A DNA stretch of 46,124 nt from Rhodospirillales bacterium (GCA_017304945.1 JAFKLG010000095.1:49626-95749); one strand, 5' to 3'. Shown: positions 27,805 through 36,394, counted from the stretch's first letter. Numbers and translations are program-made. The notes: generated by a model from the letters alone, not told the origin.

Positions 27805-29006
27805 CTCACCGCGGCCGCGATGCGCGCGGCGAGCCGGTCCGCGACCTGGTCCTTCGGCAGCCGCGGCCAGGTGTCGATGCCGGCGGCGGTGACGAGATGG
27901 ATCGCGTTCTCCTCACCCCCCATGATGCCGGTCGCCGGCGAGACGTCGTTGGCCACGATCCAGTCCGCGTTCTTGCGTTCGCGCTTGCCCTGGGCGTTCG
28001 CCATCAGGTCGTCCGTCTCCGCGGCGAAGCCAACGACGAGGGTGGGCCGGCGCGGCCCAGGTGCCGCCAGCGTGGCCAGGATGTCGGGGTTGGGCACCAG
28101 GCCGAGGGTCGGCGGTGCGGCGCCGGGCCGCTTCTTGATCTTGCCCTCGGCGGCATGATCGACCCGCCAATCGGCCACGGCCGCGGCGAACACGGCGATG
28201 TCGGCGGGCAAGGCCGCCTCGCAGGCGGCCAGCATCTCGCGCGCGGTCTCGACGCGGCGGACCGTGACGCCGGGCGGATCCGCCAGCGCGACGGGCCCGC
28301 TCACCAGCGTGACCCGCGCACCCAGCCGCGCCAGCGCCGTCGCGATCGCATGGCCCTGCCGGCCGGAGGAGCGATTGGCGAGGTACCGCACCGGGTCGAT
28401 GGGCTCGTGCGTCGGGCCGCTGGTGACGATCGCATGCTTGCCCGCGAGCGGCCGCGGCGCGTCGAGCAGTTCGGCGATCGCCTGCTGGATCGCCTCGGGT
28501 TCCGCCATCCGCCCATAGCCGTACTCGTTGCATGCCATGGGCCCCTCCACCGGACCCACGAGATGCACGCCGCGTGCACGCAGAGTGCGTACATTGGCCT
28601 GCGTCGCCGCATGCTCCCACATGCGCACGTTCATCGCCGGGGCCACCAGCACCGGCTTGTCGGTGGCGAGCAGCACGGTCGCGGCGAGATCGTCGGCGAG
28701 CCCGGCCGCCATCTTCGCCAGCAGGTCGGCGGTGGCGGGCACCACCACCAGCAGGTCGGCGCTGCGGGAGAGCTGGATGTGGCCCATCTCGCTCTCGTCG
28801 GTGAGCGAGAACAGCTCCGTGTAGACCTTCGCCTCGCTCAGCGCCTGCAGCGAGAGCGGGGTCACGAACTCCGCCCCGTGCCGGGTCAGTACGCAGGAGA
28901 CCGTCGCCCCGGCGCGGCGCAGCGAGCGGATCAGCTCTAGCGCCTTGAAGGCGGCGATCCCACCGGCGATCACCAGCAGGATCCGGCTGCCGGCCAGCCC
29001 GCTCAC
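27801..29006 (-). CDS. coaBC: Bifunctional phosphopantothenoylcysteine decarboxylase/synthetase
   Basis: CoaBC makes 4'-phosphopantetheine from 4'-phosphopantothenate and cysteine in coenzyme A synthesis. The flavin-binding CoaC half has ILLVIAGGIAAFKALELIR, the active-site His in MGHIQLSRSADLLVV, PAMNVRMW and the substrate-recognition clamp region MACNEYGYGRM. The CoaB half starts near ITSGPTHEPIDPVRYLANRS and has FAAAVADWRV, KIKK and DWIVANDV. The GTG at 29006 overlaps the ubiE stop in a GTGA; an alternative GTG at 29015 adds three residues. It lacks a ubiB neighbour, which often sits beside ubiE in relatives. Confidence 0.96.
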   Translation of the reverse strand: MSGLAGSRILLVIAGGIAAFKALELIRSLRRAGATVSCVLTRHGAEFVTPLSLQALSEAKVYTELFSLTDESEMGHIQLSRSADLLVVVPATADLLAKMAAGLADDLAATVLLATDKPVLVAPAMNVRMWEHAATQANVRTLRARGVHLVGPVEGPMACNEYGYGRMAEPEAIQQAIAELLDAPRPLAGKHAIVTSGPTHEPIDPVRYLANRSSGRQGHAIATALARLGARVTLVSGPVALADPPGVTVRRVETAREMLAACEAALPADIAVFAAAVADWRVDHAAEGKIKKRPGAAPPTLGLVPNPDILATLAAPGPRRPTLVVGFAAETDDLMANAQGKRERKNADWIVANDVSPATGIMGGEENAIHLVTAAGIDTWPRLPKDQVADRLAARIAAAVR

Positions 29007-29908
29007 AGCCGCCACCCGCTATGGATCGCGGCAATGCCGCCCGAGAGGTTGCGCACGGTCACGCGCGACAGGCCGGCGCGGCGCATCATGCCGGCGAGCG
29101 TCTCCTGGTCGGGAAAGGTGCGGATGCTCTCGGCGAGGTACTGGTAGCTCTCGGCGTCGCCCGCGACCATGCGTCCGAGCCGCGGGAGGACCTGGAAGGA
29201 CCAGGCGTCGTAGACGGGGGAGAGGGCGGCGACGCGGACGCGGGAGAACTCGAGGCAGAAGAAGCGGCCGCCGGGCCGCAGCACGCGGCGCGCCTCGGCC
29301 AGCACCGAGTCCTTGTCGGTGCAGTTGCGCAGGCCGAAGGCGATGGAGACGCGATCGACGCAGCGGTCCGGGAATGGCAGGCGTTCGGCGTCGGCGACCG
29401 TCAGCGCGAGGTCGCCGATCAGGCCGCGCGCGATGGCGCGGTCGCGGCCGACCGCCAGCATCTGGGCGTTCACGTCGGTGAGCAGCGCCGGGCCGCCGCC
29501 GCGGCGCAGCCAGGCGAAGCTGATATCGCCCGTGCCGCCGGCCAGGTCGAGCAGCCGATGCTGCGGGCGCGGGTCCATGGCGGCGACGAAGACCTGCTTC
29601 CAGGCGCGATGCACGCCCAGCGACATCAGGTCGTTCATCACGTCGTAGCGGCGGGCGACGCTGTCGAACACGGCCCGCACCATCCCCGCCTTGGCGTCGC
29701 GCGGCACCTGGCGGAAGCCGAAATCCGCCGTGTCGCCCGCCGGACCGTCCGCCCCGCCCGCCGCCCGATCGTCCGCGCTGCCGCCCGCCGGGGCAGGCGC
29801 GGAGCCGGCCGGGGGCGCACCGAGGGCGAGCGCGGCAGCGGCTGCGGCGGGCGCGGCGGCAGCGGATGCGGCGGCGGTCGGGGCAGGCGCGGGGTTGTCG
29901 CTGTTCAT
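29003..29908 (-). CDS. ubiE: Demethylmenaquinone/ubiquinone C-methyltransferase with Ala-rich N-terminal extension
   Basis: UbiE methylates the quinone ring in ubiquinone (and menaquinone) synthesis. From the ATG at 29908 the protein is 301 residues. The first 60 or so are Ala/Pro/Gly-rich low complexity, while the catalytic core begins near [20 protein letters not shown]. Core motifs are [16 protein letters not shown], the SAM site [38 protein letters not shown] and CLEFSRV. A start eight residues earlier is possible. It diverges from mutM with only 26 bp between the start codons, so the promoters must overlap or lie inside the genes. Confidence 0.96.
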   Translation of the reverse strand: MNSDNPAPAPTAAASAAAAPAAAAAALALGAPPAGSAPAPAGGSADDRAAGGADGPAGDTADFGFRQVPRDAKAGMVRAVFDSVARRYDVMNDLMSLGVHRAWKQVFVAAMDPRPQHRLLDLAGGTGDISFAWLRRGGGPALLTDVNAQMLAVGRDRAIARGLIGDLALTVADAERLPFPDRCVDRVSIAFGLRNCTDKDSVLAEARRVLRPGGRFFCLEFSRVRVAALSPVYDAWSFQVLPRLGRMVAGDAESYQYLAESIRTFPDQETLAGMMRRAGLSRVTVRNLSGGIAAIHSGWRL

Positions 29909-29934
29909 GCCGCTGTATAGCGTGCCGCTCACCC

Positions 29935-30774
29935 ATGCCGGAACTCCCCGAAGTCGAGACCGTGATGCGCGGGCTGCAGGCGCGGCTGGAAGGCCGGCGC
30001 ATCGTGCAGGCGGTCGCGCATCGCCCCGACCTCCGCTGGCCGCTGCCCGCCGGTCTCGGCCAACGCCTGACCGGCGCGCGGGTGGAGAGCTTCCGCCGCC
30101 GCGGCAAATACATCCTGATGCGGCTCGACGGCGGGGACAGCGTGCTGCTGCATCTCGGCATGTCCGGTCGGATGGTGCTGAGCCAGGACCGGCCCAACGC
30201 GCCCAGTGCGCACGAGCATCTGGTGATGGAGACCGAGGAGGGCTGGCGCATCGGCTTCGTCGATCCGCGCCGCTTCGGGTCGGTCGACCTCGTGCCCACC
30301 GCGGAGGAGGACCGCCACCGCCTGCTCGCCGCCCTCGGCCCCGAACCGCTGGAGCCGGACTTCACCGCCCCGCTGCTCTCCGCCGCCCTCGCCGGAAAGC
30401 GGACGCCGATCAAGGCGGCCCTGCTCGACCAGACGCTCGTCGCCGGCCTGGGCAATATCTACGTATGTGAGGCGCTCTTCCGCGCCCAGATCTCCCCCCT
30501 CCGCTCGGCGCACACCGTCGCCGGCGCGCGCGCGGCGCGGCTGGTGCCGGCGATCCAGGCGACGCTGCGGGAGGCGATCGCCGCCGGCGGCTCCTCGCTG
30601 CGCGACTACGTCCAGCCGGATGGGGAGCTGGGCTACTTCCAGCACGCCTGGAAAGTGTATGGCAGGGAGGGCGAAGCCTGCGAGCGCTGCCCAGGCCCGC
30701 CCGTCTGCGCGGGCGTCCGGCGGATCGTGCAGAGCGGCCGCAGCACCTTCACCTGCACCCGCACCCAGCGCTGA
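29935..30774 (+). CDS. mutM: Formamidopyrimidine-DNA glycosylase with rearranged zinc finger
   Basis: MutM excises 8-oxoguanine and formamidopyrimidines. The 279 residues start [14 protein letters not shown], with catalytic Pro2 and Glu3, and contain [43 protein letters not shown] (helix-two-turn-helix) and [18 protein letters not shown]. The C-terminal zinc finger is unusual. Family members end in a CxxC-type pair after RSTF, but here the sequence is CTRTQR, so the last ligand is Thr. Four cysteines remain at 249, 252, 258 and 274. It faces ubiE head to head and is followed by enoyl-CoA hydratase, as in many alphaproteobacteria. Confidence 0.96.
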   Translation: MPELPEVETVMRGLQARLEGRRIVQAVAHRPDLRWPLPAGLGQRLTGARVESFRRRGKYILMRLDGGDSVLLHLGMSGRMVLSQDRPNAPSAHEHLVMETEEGWRIGFVDPRRFGSVDLVPTAEEDRHRLLAALGPEPLEPDFTAPLLSAALAGKRTPIKAALLDQTLVAGLGNIYVCEALFRAQISPLRSAHTVAGARAARLVPAIQATLREAIAAGGSSLRDYVQPDGELGYFQHAWKVYGREGEACERCPGPPVCAGVRRIVQSGRSTFTCTRTQR

Positions 30775-30848
30775 GCGCACACCGTCCTGCGGTTCCGCCC
30801 GTCCCCTCGATCTGCTCTAACAGGGCGCCGCAAATGGAGGGACCGAAC

Positions 30849-31625
30849 ATGGCCGCATACGAGAACATCCTGGTCGAAACCCAGGGCCGGGTCGGGGTGA
30901 TCCGCCTCAACCGGCCGCAGGCGCTCAACGCCCTCTGCGACGCGCTGATGGCGGAGCTGGGCGAACAGCTCCTCGCCTTCGACGCCGACAAGGGGATCGG
31001 GGCGATCGTGATCACCGGCAACGAGAAGGCCTTCGCCGCCGGCGCCGACATCAAGGAGATGCGCGGGCGGACCTATCCGGACGCCTACCAGGAGGATTTC
31101 ATCAGCCGGTGGGAGACCATCCTGCAGGTGAAGAAGCCGGTGATCGCGGCCGTCGCCGGGTTCGCCCTCGGGGGCGGCTGCGAACTGGCGATGATGTGCG
31201 ACATCATCCTGGCGGCGGACACCGCCAAGTTCGGGCAGCCGGAAATCAACCTCGGCGTGATCCCCGGCGCCGGCGGCACGCAGCGGCTCACCCGCGCGGT
31301 CGGCAAGTCGAAGGCGATGGACCTCGTGCTCAGCGCCCGGTTCATGGACGCGGCCGAGGCGGAGCGCGCCAACCTGGTCTCCCGCGTGGTGCCGGCCGAC
31401 CAGTTGCTGCCCGAGGCCATGAAACTGGCGGATCGGATCGCCGGGCTCTCCCCGGTCGCCGTCAAGATGGCGAAAGCGGCGGTGAACCGCGCCTTCGAAA
31501 CGACGTTAGTAGAAGGTGTCCGCTACGAGCGCGCGCTGTTCCTCTCGCTCTTCGGCACGCCGGACCAGCAGGAAGGCATGGCGGCGTTCGTCGAGAAGCG
31601 TAAGCCCGGTTTCCGCCACGGCTGA
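30849..31625 (+). CDS. Enoyl-CoA hydratase
   Basis: This crotonase-fold enzyme hydrates 2-enoyl-CoA in beta-oxidation. The ATG at 30849 has a GGAGG ribosome-binding site and gives 258 residues. Motifs are [11 protein letters not shown] (oxyanion-hole strand), [17 protein letters not shown] with one catalytic Glu, and the second Glu in [20 protein letters not shown]; both glutamates are in place. It follows mutM as in many alphaproteobacteria, where rpsT and dnaA usually come next. Here an EAL gene follows instead. Confidence 0.96.
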   Translation: MAAYENILVETQGRVGVIRLNRPQALNALCDALMAELGEQLLAFDADKGIGAIVITGNEKAFAAGADIKEMRGRTYPDAYQEDFISRWETILQVKKPVIAAVAGFALGGGCELAMMCDIILAADTAKFGQPEINLGVIPGAGGTQRLTRAVGKSKAMDLVLSARFMDAAEAERANLVSRVVPADQLLPEAMKLADRIAGLSPVAVKMAKAAVNRAFETTLVEGVRYERALFLSLFGTPDQQEGMAAFVEKRKPGFRHG

Positions 31626-31725
31626 GAGGGCAAGCGGCCGTGAGCGATACGGCGGCTGGTCAGAGATGGATCAATTTGCGTGACTCCTCTCGCATATTCG
31701 ACGAAATTGAGGTAGATCACGTGTG

Positions 31726-32925
31726 ATGCGTGGCCGCACCGACCTCTTTGAATCGCCGTCCCCGGCGCTGGAGCGCGCGGAGCCGGCGGGGTCATATCGT
31801 GGCGCACGCTTGCTGCTGGTCGCCTGCGACCCACGCTGGACCCAGGCCGTCGCCGCCGCGGCGGCCACCCTGCCCGACCTGTCCGTCTCCACCTGCGATG
31901 CCCGCAGCGCGCTGATGCGGCTCGCCGGCGGGGAGCGGGTGTCGTTCCTGCTGGTCGAGGAGCACTGCGCCAGCGGGTTGCTGGACGAGCTCGCCGACCT
32001 CGCCGGCAGCAATGCGGCCCGCTCCACCCGCCTGGTGATCCTGGGCGGCACGCCCCGCAAGGGCATGTCCGGCGTGCCGGTGGCGGATGCCGCCGCGGTC
32101 CGCCGCGCGCTGGTCCCCGGCGCGGACGAGGCGCCGCCCGATCCGCAGCCGGTGCATGCGACCGACCTGCACGACGCGCTGTCGGTGCCGCTGATCGCCG
32201 CCCGCTATCAGCCGATCGTGCGGATCTGCGACCGCCGTCCGGTCGCGCTCGAGGCGCTGGCGCGGATGCACCATCCGGCGCACGGCACCCTGCTCCCGGG
32301 TGGCTTCGTGCCGCAGATGGAGGATGCGGGGCTGGCCGGCCCGCTGACCAAGCTGATCTGCTCCCTGGTCTTCGCCGATCTCGGCACCTCCGCGCTGTCG
32401 GGCGCGGGCCTCGCGGTGACGCTCAATTTCCCGCTCGACGTGCTGCTCTGCGACGTGGCCCTGGGCACGCTCGACGCCCAGCGGCAGGCGGCCGGCCTGT
32501 CCGCCGCGCAGATCGTGGTGGAACTCACCGAGAGCCGGCCGGTCGACGACCTGCCCGCGCTCCGCCGCTCGCTCGAGCGGCTGCGCCGGCTTGGCTACGG
32601 GGTGGCGATCGACGATGCCGGCCCGGCGGTGCCCGATCTCGCGCCGCTGCTCGACCTGCCGTTCACCTGCGTGAAGCTCGACAAGACGATCGTCCAGGGC
32701 AGCGAACACAGCGCCAAGGCGCTCGATTTCCTGCAGCGCACGGCGGCGGCGGCGCAGGCGCGCGGCATGCAGGTGGTGGCGGAAGGGATCGAGAACGGCA
32801 CCGTCTGGGACCTGATGCTGAGCCTCGGCATCGACCACGCACAGGGCTTCTTCGTCGCCCGCCCGCTGCCGGCGACCGCCGTGCCGGTCTGGCTCGACGC
32901 CTGGAGCGGCGTGCCGCCCGCCTGA
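31726..32925 (+). CDS. EAL-domain cyclic-di-GMP phosphodiesterase with N-terminal receiver-like region
   Basis: The 399-residue protein has an N-terminal segment (about 25-130) with alternating strands and helices (ARLLLVACDPRW, FLLVEEHCAS, RLVILGGTPRK) resembling a degenerate response-regulator receiver without a clear phospho-acceptor Asp. The EAL domain starts near residue 160. EAL is at 176-178 in ALEALARMHH, with the expected Asn in VTLNFP, Glu in VELTESR, Asp-Asp in AIDDAG (where DDFG is usual), Lys in VKLDKTIV, Glu in VVAEGIE and Gln in AQGFFVARPL. Most metal ligands are kept, so it may be active. The start region contains ATCAC-GT-GTGAT overlapping the first codon. The downstream gene is convergent. 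Confidence 0.92.
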   Translation: MRGRTDLFESPSPALERAEPAGSYRGARLLLVACDPRWTQAVAAAAATLPDLSVSTCDARSALMRLAGGERVSFLLVEEHCASGLLDELADLAGSNAARSTRLVILGGTPRKGMSGVPVADAAAVRRALVPGADEAPPDPQPVHATDLHDALSVPLIAARYQPIVRICDRRPVALEALARMHHPAHGTLLPGGFVPQMEDAGLAGPLTKLICSLVFADLGTSALSGAGLAVTLNFPLDVLLCDVALGTLDAQRQAAGLSAAQIVVELTESRPVDDLPALRRSLERLRRLGYGVAIDDAGPAVPDLAPLLDLPFTCVKLDKTIVQGSEHSAKALDFLQRTAAAAQARGMQVVAEGIENGTVWDLMLSLGIDHAQGFFVARPLPATAVPVWLDAWSGVPPA

Positions 32926-32970
32926 GCGCGGTCCCGTCACACCCCCGAACGCCCGACATTCGGCATGCGG

Positions 32971-32989
32971 GGCCCCGTCATCCGGGGCC
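32971..32989. terminator. Bidirectional GC hairpin between EAL and ADH genes
   Basis: GGCCCCG and CGGGGCC form a perfect 7-bp stem with a 5-nt loop in the 71-bp gap between convergent stops. It lacks a T-tract but is well placed to separate both transcripts. Confidence 0.4.
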
Positions 32990-32996
32990 GGCCGCC

Positions 32997-34211
32997 TCAC
33001 GCGTTGGCGGGCGCGCCGGTCCAGACTTCCCGATAGAGCGTGACGATCTCCTCGGCCGAGGGGACGCGCGGGTTGTTGCCGGGGCTGCCGGAGGCGAGCG
33101 CCTGTTCGGCCATCAGCGGCATCTTCGCCGTCCACTCGGCCTCGGCGATGCCGAACGCCGCCGGAGTCGGCACCGAGAGATCCTGGTTGAGCCGCGCGAG
33201 GCCGGTGACCAGCTTGGCCGCCGCCACCGGGTCGGCGTCTCCCGCCGGGGCGAAGCCGATGCGCCGCGACGCCTCGGCATAGCGCGCCTCGGCGCCCGGC
33301 ACCGACCAGCGCGTGATCGCCGGCAGCAGCATGGCGTTGGACAGCCCGTGCGGGACATGGAAATGCGCGCCGATCGGCCGCGACATCCCGTGCACCAGCG
33401 CGACCGACGCGTTCGAGAAGGCGAGCCCGGCCTGGGTCGCGCCGATCATCATCGCCTCCCGCGCCGCTGCATTGCGCGGCTCCGCATAGGCGGTGCGCAG
33501 GTTGCGCCCGATCAGCTCCATCGCCGCCAGGGCCAGCGCGTCGGAGAACGGATTGGCGCGCTTGGAGACATAGGCCTCCAGCGCGTGGGTCAGGCTGTCC
33601 ACCCCGGTATCGGCGGTGGTGCGCGGCGGCACGCTGAAAGTGAGCTCGTAGTCGACGATCGCCGCCAAGGGCAGCGCCCCGAGGCCGGCGATCAGCATCT
33701 TCTCGTCGCGCTCATGGTCGGTGATGACGGTGAAGCGGGTGCATTCGCTGCCGGTGCCGGCGGTGGTCGGGATCGCGATCACCGGCACCGCCGCCTGATC
33801 GCAGGCCACCGGCACCTTGTAGTCGCGCATCCGCCCGCCCCCGGCGGCCAGGATCGTCATCGCCTTGGCGGTGTCGATCGGCGAGCCGCCGCCGAAGCCG
33901 ATCATGCAGTCGAAGCGGCCCTTGCGGAATTCGGCGACGCCGGCCTCGATCACCGTGTCGACCGGTTCGGGCACCGTGTCGCTGAACACGGTCGCGGCGA
34001 TGCCGGCCGCGGCCAGCGGCTCCAGGCAGCGCTGCACCAGGCCGGACGACACCATGAACGGGTCGGTGACGACCAGCGGCCGGGACAGGCCGAACTTGCC
34101 CAGCACGTCCGCGATCTGGCGCACCGCGCCGCCGGCGACCAGCAGCAGGCGCGGCGCCGCGATGTTGGCGGTGATCCCGGACGGCAGGGCTGGCGTGGAT
34201 GCGGTGGTCAT
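32997..34211 (-). CDS. Iron-containing alcohol dehydrogenase
   Basis: The 404-residue group III alcohol dehydrogenase uses NAD(P) and a divalent metal. The nucleotide loop is FGGGSPIDTAKAM, followed by VIAIPTTAGTGSECTRFTVI. Metal ligands are in TGVDSLTHALEAYVS (Asp and His) and HGMSRPIGAHFHVPHG (two His). The C-terminus NPRVPSAEEIVTLYREVW is typical of the family. The substrate (alcohol, 1,3-diol or hydroxy acid) cannot be set from sequence. A GGAGGG ribosome-binding site lies before the ATG. It is transcribed away from the manganese locus, so the 26-bp inverted repeat at 34336-34361 lies 125 bp upstream of it and could also influence it. Confidence 0.95.
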   Translation of the reverse strand: MTTASTPALPSGITANIAAPRLLLVAGGAVRQIADVLGKFGLSRPLVVTDPFMVSSGLVQRCLEPLAAAGIAATVFSDTVPEPVDTVIEAGVAEFRKGRFDCMIGFGGGSPIDTAKAMTILAAGGGRMRDYKVPVACDQAAVPVIAIPTTAGTGSECTRFTVITDHERDEKMLIAGLGALPLAAIVDYELTFSVPPRTTADTGVDSLTHALEAYVSKRANPFSDALALAAMELIGRNLRTAYAEPRNAAAREAMMIGATQAGLAFSNASVALVHGMSRPIGAHFHVPHGLSNAMLLPAITRWSVPGAEARYAEASRRIGFAPAGDADPVAAAKLVTGLARLNQDLSVPTPAAFGIAEAEWTAKMPLMAEQALASGSPGNNPRVPSAEEIVTLYREVWTGAPANA

Positions 34212-34335
34212 GGCGGACGGATCCCTCCTGGCGCGCGAGCGTTGGTTGGGAACGGTTTACGCGAGCGCAGCCGGGCTGTCAGGGGGCTGCGGTGGTGCGG
34301 TTGACAGGTCACGCCGGCAAACCAAGTACTGGCAT

Positions 34336-34361
34336 CAGAGTGTAGCCACGGCTACATTCTG
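34336..34361. promoter_or_regulatory. Near-perfect 26-bp inverted repeat, candidate MntR operator
   Basis: The arms CAGAGTGTAGCC and GGCTACATTCTG match at 11 of 12 positions with a 2-bp centre. The core TAGC-N4-GCTA is the same as the core of the enterobacterial MntR operator as I recall it, and an MntR gene lies downstream. The site is about 720 bp before mntH and 125 bp before the divergent alcohol dehydrogenase. It sits in a locally AT-richer patch suited to a promoter. Confidence 0.5.
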
Positions 34362-34447
34362 TGGGTCGGGGTGCGAGACATGGCAATGGCAACGAAATCG
34401 ATGATCGCAGCGAAGCCTGGGCTCGGAGGTGCGAGGTCGCGCGACCC

Positions 34448-34813
34448 GTCATGGCGGGGCCCGACCCGGCCATCCGTAGCGGCACACGCTCTGCCGTCAT
34501 GGCCGAGCCCGACCCGGCCATCCCTGCCGGCACACGCTCTCCCGTCATGGCCGGGCTCGACCCGGTCATCCTTGCCGGCACACAGTCTCCCGTCATGGCC
34601 GGGCTCGACCCGGCCATCCCTGCCGGCACACACTCTCCCGTCATGGCCGGGCTCGACCCGGCCATCCCTGCCGGCACACAGTCTCCCGTCATGGCCGGGC
34701 TCGACCCGGCCATCCTTGCCGGCACACACTCTCCCGTCATGGCCGGGCTCGACCCCGCCATCCCTGAGGCAGGGTGCCACGGAGGATGGCCGGGTCGAGC
34801 CCGGCCATGACGG
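34448..34813. repeat. REP-like array: seven 48-bp direct units plus one inverted copy
   Basis: Units start at 34448, 34496, 34544, 34592, 34640, 34688 and 34736, exactly 48 bp apart. Each holds GTCATGGCCGGGCTCGACC, CGGCCATCC and a TGCCGGCACAC spacer; the spacers alternate between ACAGTCT and ACACTCT in later copies. An inverted copy of the core (34785-34813) closes the array. The period of 48 is 16 codons, so the frame stays open and translates as repeats of VMAGLDPAIPAGT, a peptide pattern seen as spurious ORFs in alphaproteobacterial REP elements. There are no unique spacers, so it is not CRISPR. With the next array it fills the 868-bp gene-free stretch before mntH. Confidence 0.9.
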
Positions 34814-35037
34814 AGGGAACGACCGCGCCGCGTTCCGCCACGACGGAGGGAACGGCCGCGTCGCATCCCGTCACGACGGAGGGAACGGCCGACCCGGGTT
34901 CCGCCACGACGGAGGGGGCGGCCGCGCCGCGTTCCGCCACGACGGAGGGAACGGCCGCGCCGCGTTCCGCCATGACGGATGGAACGGACGCGTCGCGTCC
35001 CGTCACGACGGAGGGAACGGCCGCGCCGCGCTCTACC
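34807..35037. repeat. Seven-copy 33-bp tandem array before mntH
   Basis: Seven consecutive units of exactly 33 bp (34807 + 33n) read ACGACGGAGGGAACGGCC followed by a GCGCCGCGTTCCGCC-like half. The first unit begins inside the ATGACGG end of the preceding REP copy, suggesting it grew from that end. Variation is mostly in the second half of each unit (GCGCCGCGTTCC against GCGTCGCATCCC). The period is 11 codons. One frame translates as TTEGTAAPRSA repeats, but no start site or codon evidence supports expression. Confidence 0.88.
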
Positions 35038-35080
35038 TCCGCGCCCAGCGTACCCCCCGATCGACCGCCGCGAGGGCCGC

Positions 35081-36394
35081 ATGAGCGGCGTGCTCGCGCC
35101 CCGGCTGAGCCGCTCGGATCGCACCGTCTCGGCCGCCGCCGAGACACTCGCCGGCCGTCGCAGCGGCCTGCGCGCCTGGCTGCCCTTCTTCGGGCCCGCG
35201 GTGATCGCCTCGATCGCCTACATGGACCCCGGCAATTTCGCGACCAACATCCAGTCCGGCGCGAGCCACGGCTACATGCTGCTCTGGGTCGTGGTCACCG
35301 CAAACCTCGTCGCCATGCTCTTCCAGGCGATGTCCGCCAAGCTCGGAGTCGTCACCGGCTGCAGCCTGGCCCGCCTCTGCCGCACGCATTTCCCCACCCC
35401 GGTCACGCTCGTCATGTGGGTGGTGAGCGAGATCGCGGCCATGGCCACCGACCTCGCCGAGACGATCGGCGCCGCGATCGCCATCTCGCTGCTGTTCGGC
35501 ATGCCGATGGTGCCCGCCCTGATGGTCACATTCGTGGTCACCTACGCGCTGCTCACCCTGCAGTCCCGCGGCTTCCGCCCGCTCGAGCTGATCATCGCCG
35601 GGTTCGTCGGCGTGATCTGCCTGAGCTACCTGATCGAACTGATCATCGCCCCGCCCGACTGGGGCGCCTTCGCCTATCACGCCGTGGTGCCGCAGCTCGC
35701 CGGGCCGGACAGCGTGATGCTGGCGGTCGGCATCGTCGGCGCCACCGTGATGCCGCACGCGATCTACCTGCATTCGGCGCTGATGCCGCAGCGTATCCCG
35801 ACCCGCACCGATGCCGAACGCCGCCAGGTGCTGCGCTTCTCCAACCGGGAGGTGATCATCGCGCTGGGTCTCGCCGGGCTGGTGAACCTCGCCATGGTCA
35901 CCATGGCCGCCACCATGTTCCACCAGGGCCATTCCGACGTCGGCGAGATCGAGACCGCCTATCGCACCCTGCTGCCCTTGATGGGCGTGGCCGCCGCCGG
36001 CGCGTTCATGACCGCCCTGCTCGCCTCCGGCGTGTCGAGTTCCGTGGTCGGCACCATGGCCGGCCAGACCATCATGCAGGATTTCGTCGGCTTCCGGATC
36101 CCGCTCTGGCTGCGCCGCCTCGTCACCATGCTGCCCTCCCTGGCGGTGGTGTCGGCCGGCGTCGATGCGACCGACGCCCTGGTGATGAGCCAGGTGGTGC
36201 TGAGCCTCGTGCTGCCGGTCCCCATGCTCGCCTTGCTGCACCTGACCGGGCGGCGGGACGTGATGGGGGCGTTCGTCAACCGCCGCTCCACGCAGGTCCT
36301 GGCCTGGACCACCACGCTGCTGGTGATCTCGCTCAACGGCATTCTGCTGTTGCAGACCTTCGGGGTGCCGCTAAACCTGCTCACCGGCGAATAG
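35081..36394 (+). CDS. mntH: Nramp-family Mn(II)/H+ symporter
   Basis: MntH imports manganese (and iron) with protons across the inner membrane. The ATG at 35081 has GAGGG at good spacing. An in-frame start 34 codons earlier would add an Arg-rich stretch from the repeat array and is rejected. The 437 residues have the metal-binding helix 1 motif with DPGN at 49-52 (YMDPGNFATNIQSG), helix 6 with GATVMPHAIYLHSAL, and about 11 hydrophobic helices. The QSRGFRPLELII and VSSSVVGTMAGQTIMQDF segments are typical of the family. The regulator gene mntR follows 12 bp later. Confidence 0.97.
   Translation: MSGVLAPRLSRSDRTVSAAAETLAGRRSGLRAWLPFFGPAVIASIAYMDPGNFATNIQSGASHGYMLLWVVVTANLVAMLFQAMSAKLGVVTGCSLARLCRTHFPTPVTLVMWVVSEIAAMATDLAETIGAAIAISLLFGMPMVPALMVTFVVTYALLTLQSRGFRPLELIIAGFVGVICLSYLIELIIAPPDWGAFAYHAVVPQLAGPDSVMLAVGIVGATVMPHAIYLHSALMPQRIPTRTDAERRQVLRFSNREVIIALGLAGLVNLAMVTMAATMFHQGHSDVGEIETAYRTLLPLMGVAAAGAFMTALLASGVSSSVVGTMAGQTIMQDFVGFRIPLWLRRLVTMLPSLAVVSAGVDATDALVMSQVVLSLVLPVPMLALLHLTGRRDVMGAFVNRRSTQVLAWTTTLLVISLNGILLLQTFGVPLNLLTGE

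Noticed and set aside
34361..34810. Protein gene encoding VMAGLDPAIPAGT repeats
   Set aside because: It is a translation of the REP array with no start signals, and the same peptide pattern arises from such repeats in other genomes.
34448..34813. CRISPR array
   Set aside because: The whole 48-bp unit is repeated without unique spacers and no cas genes are nearby, so it is a tandem REP-like repeat.
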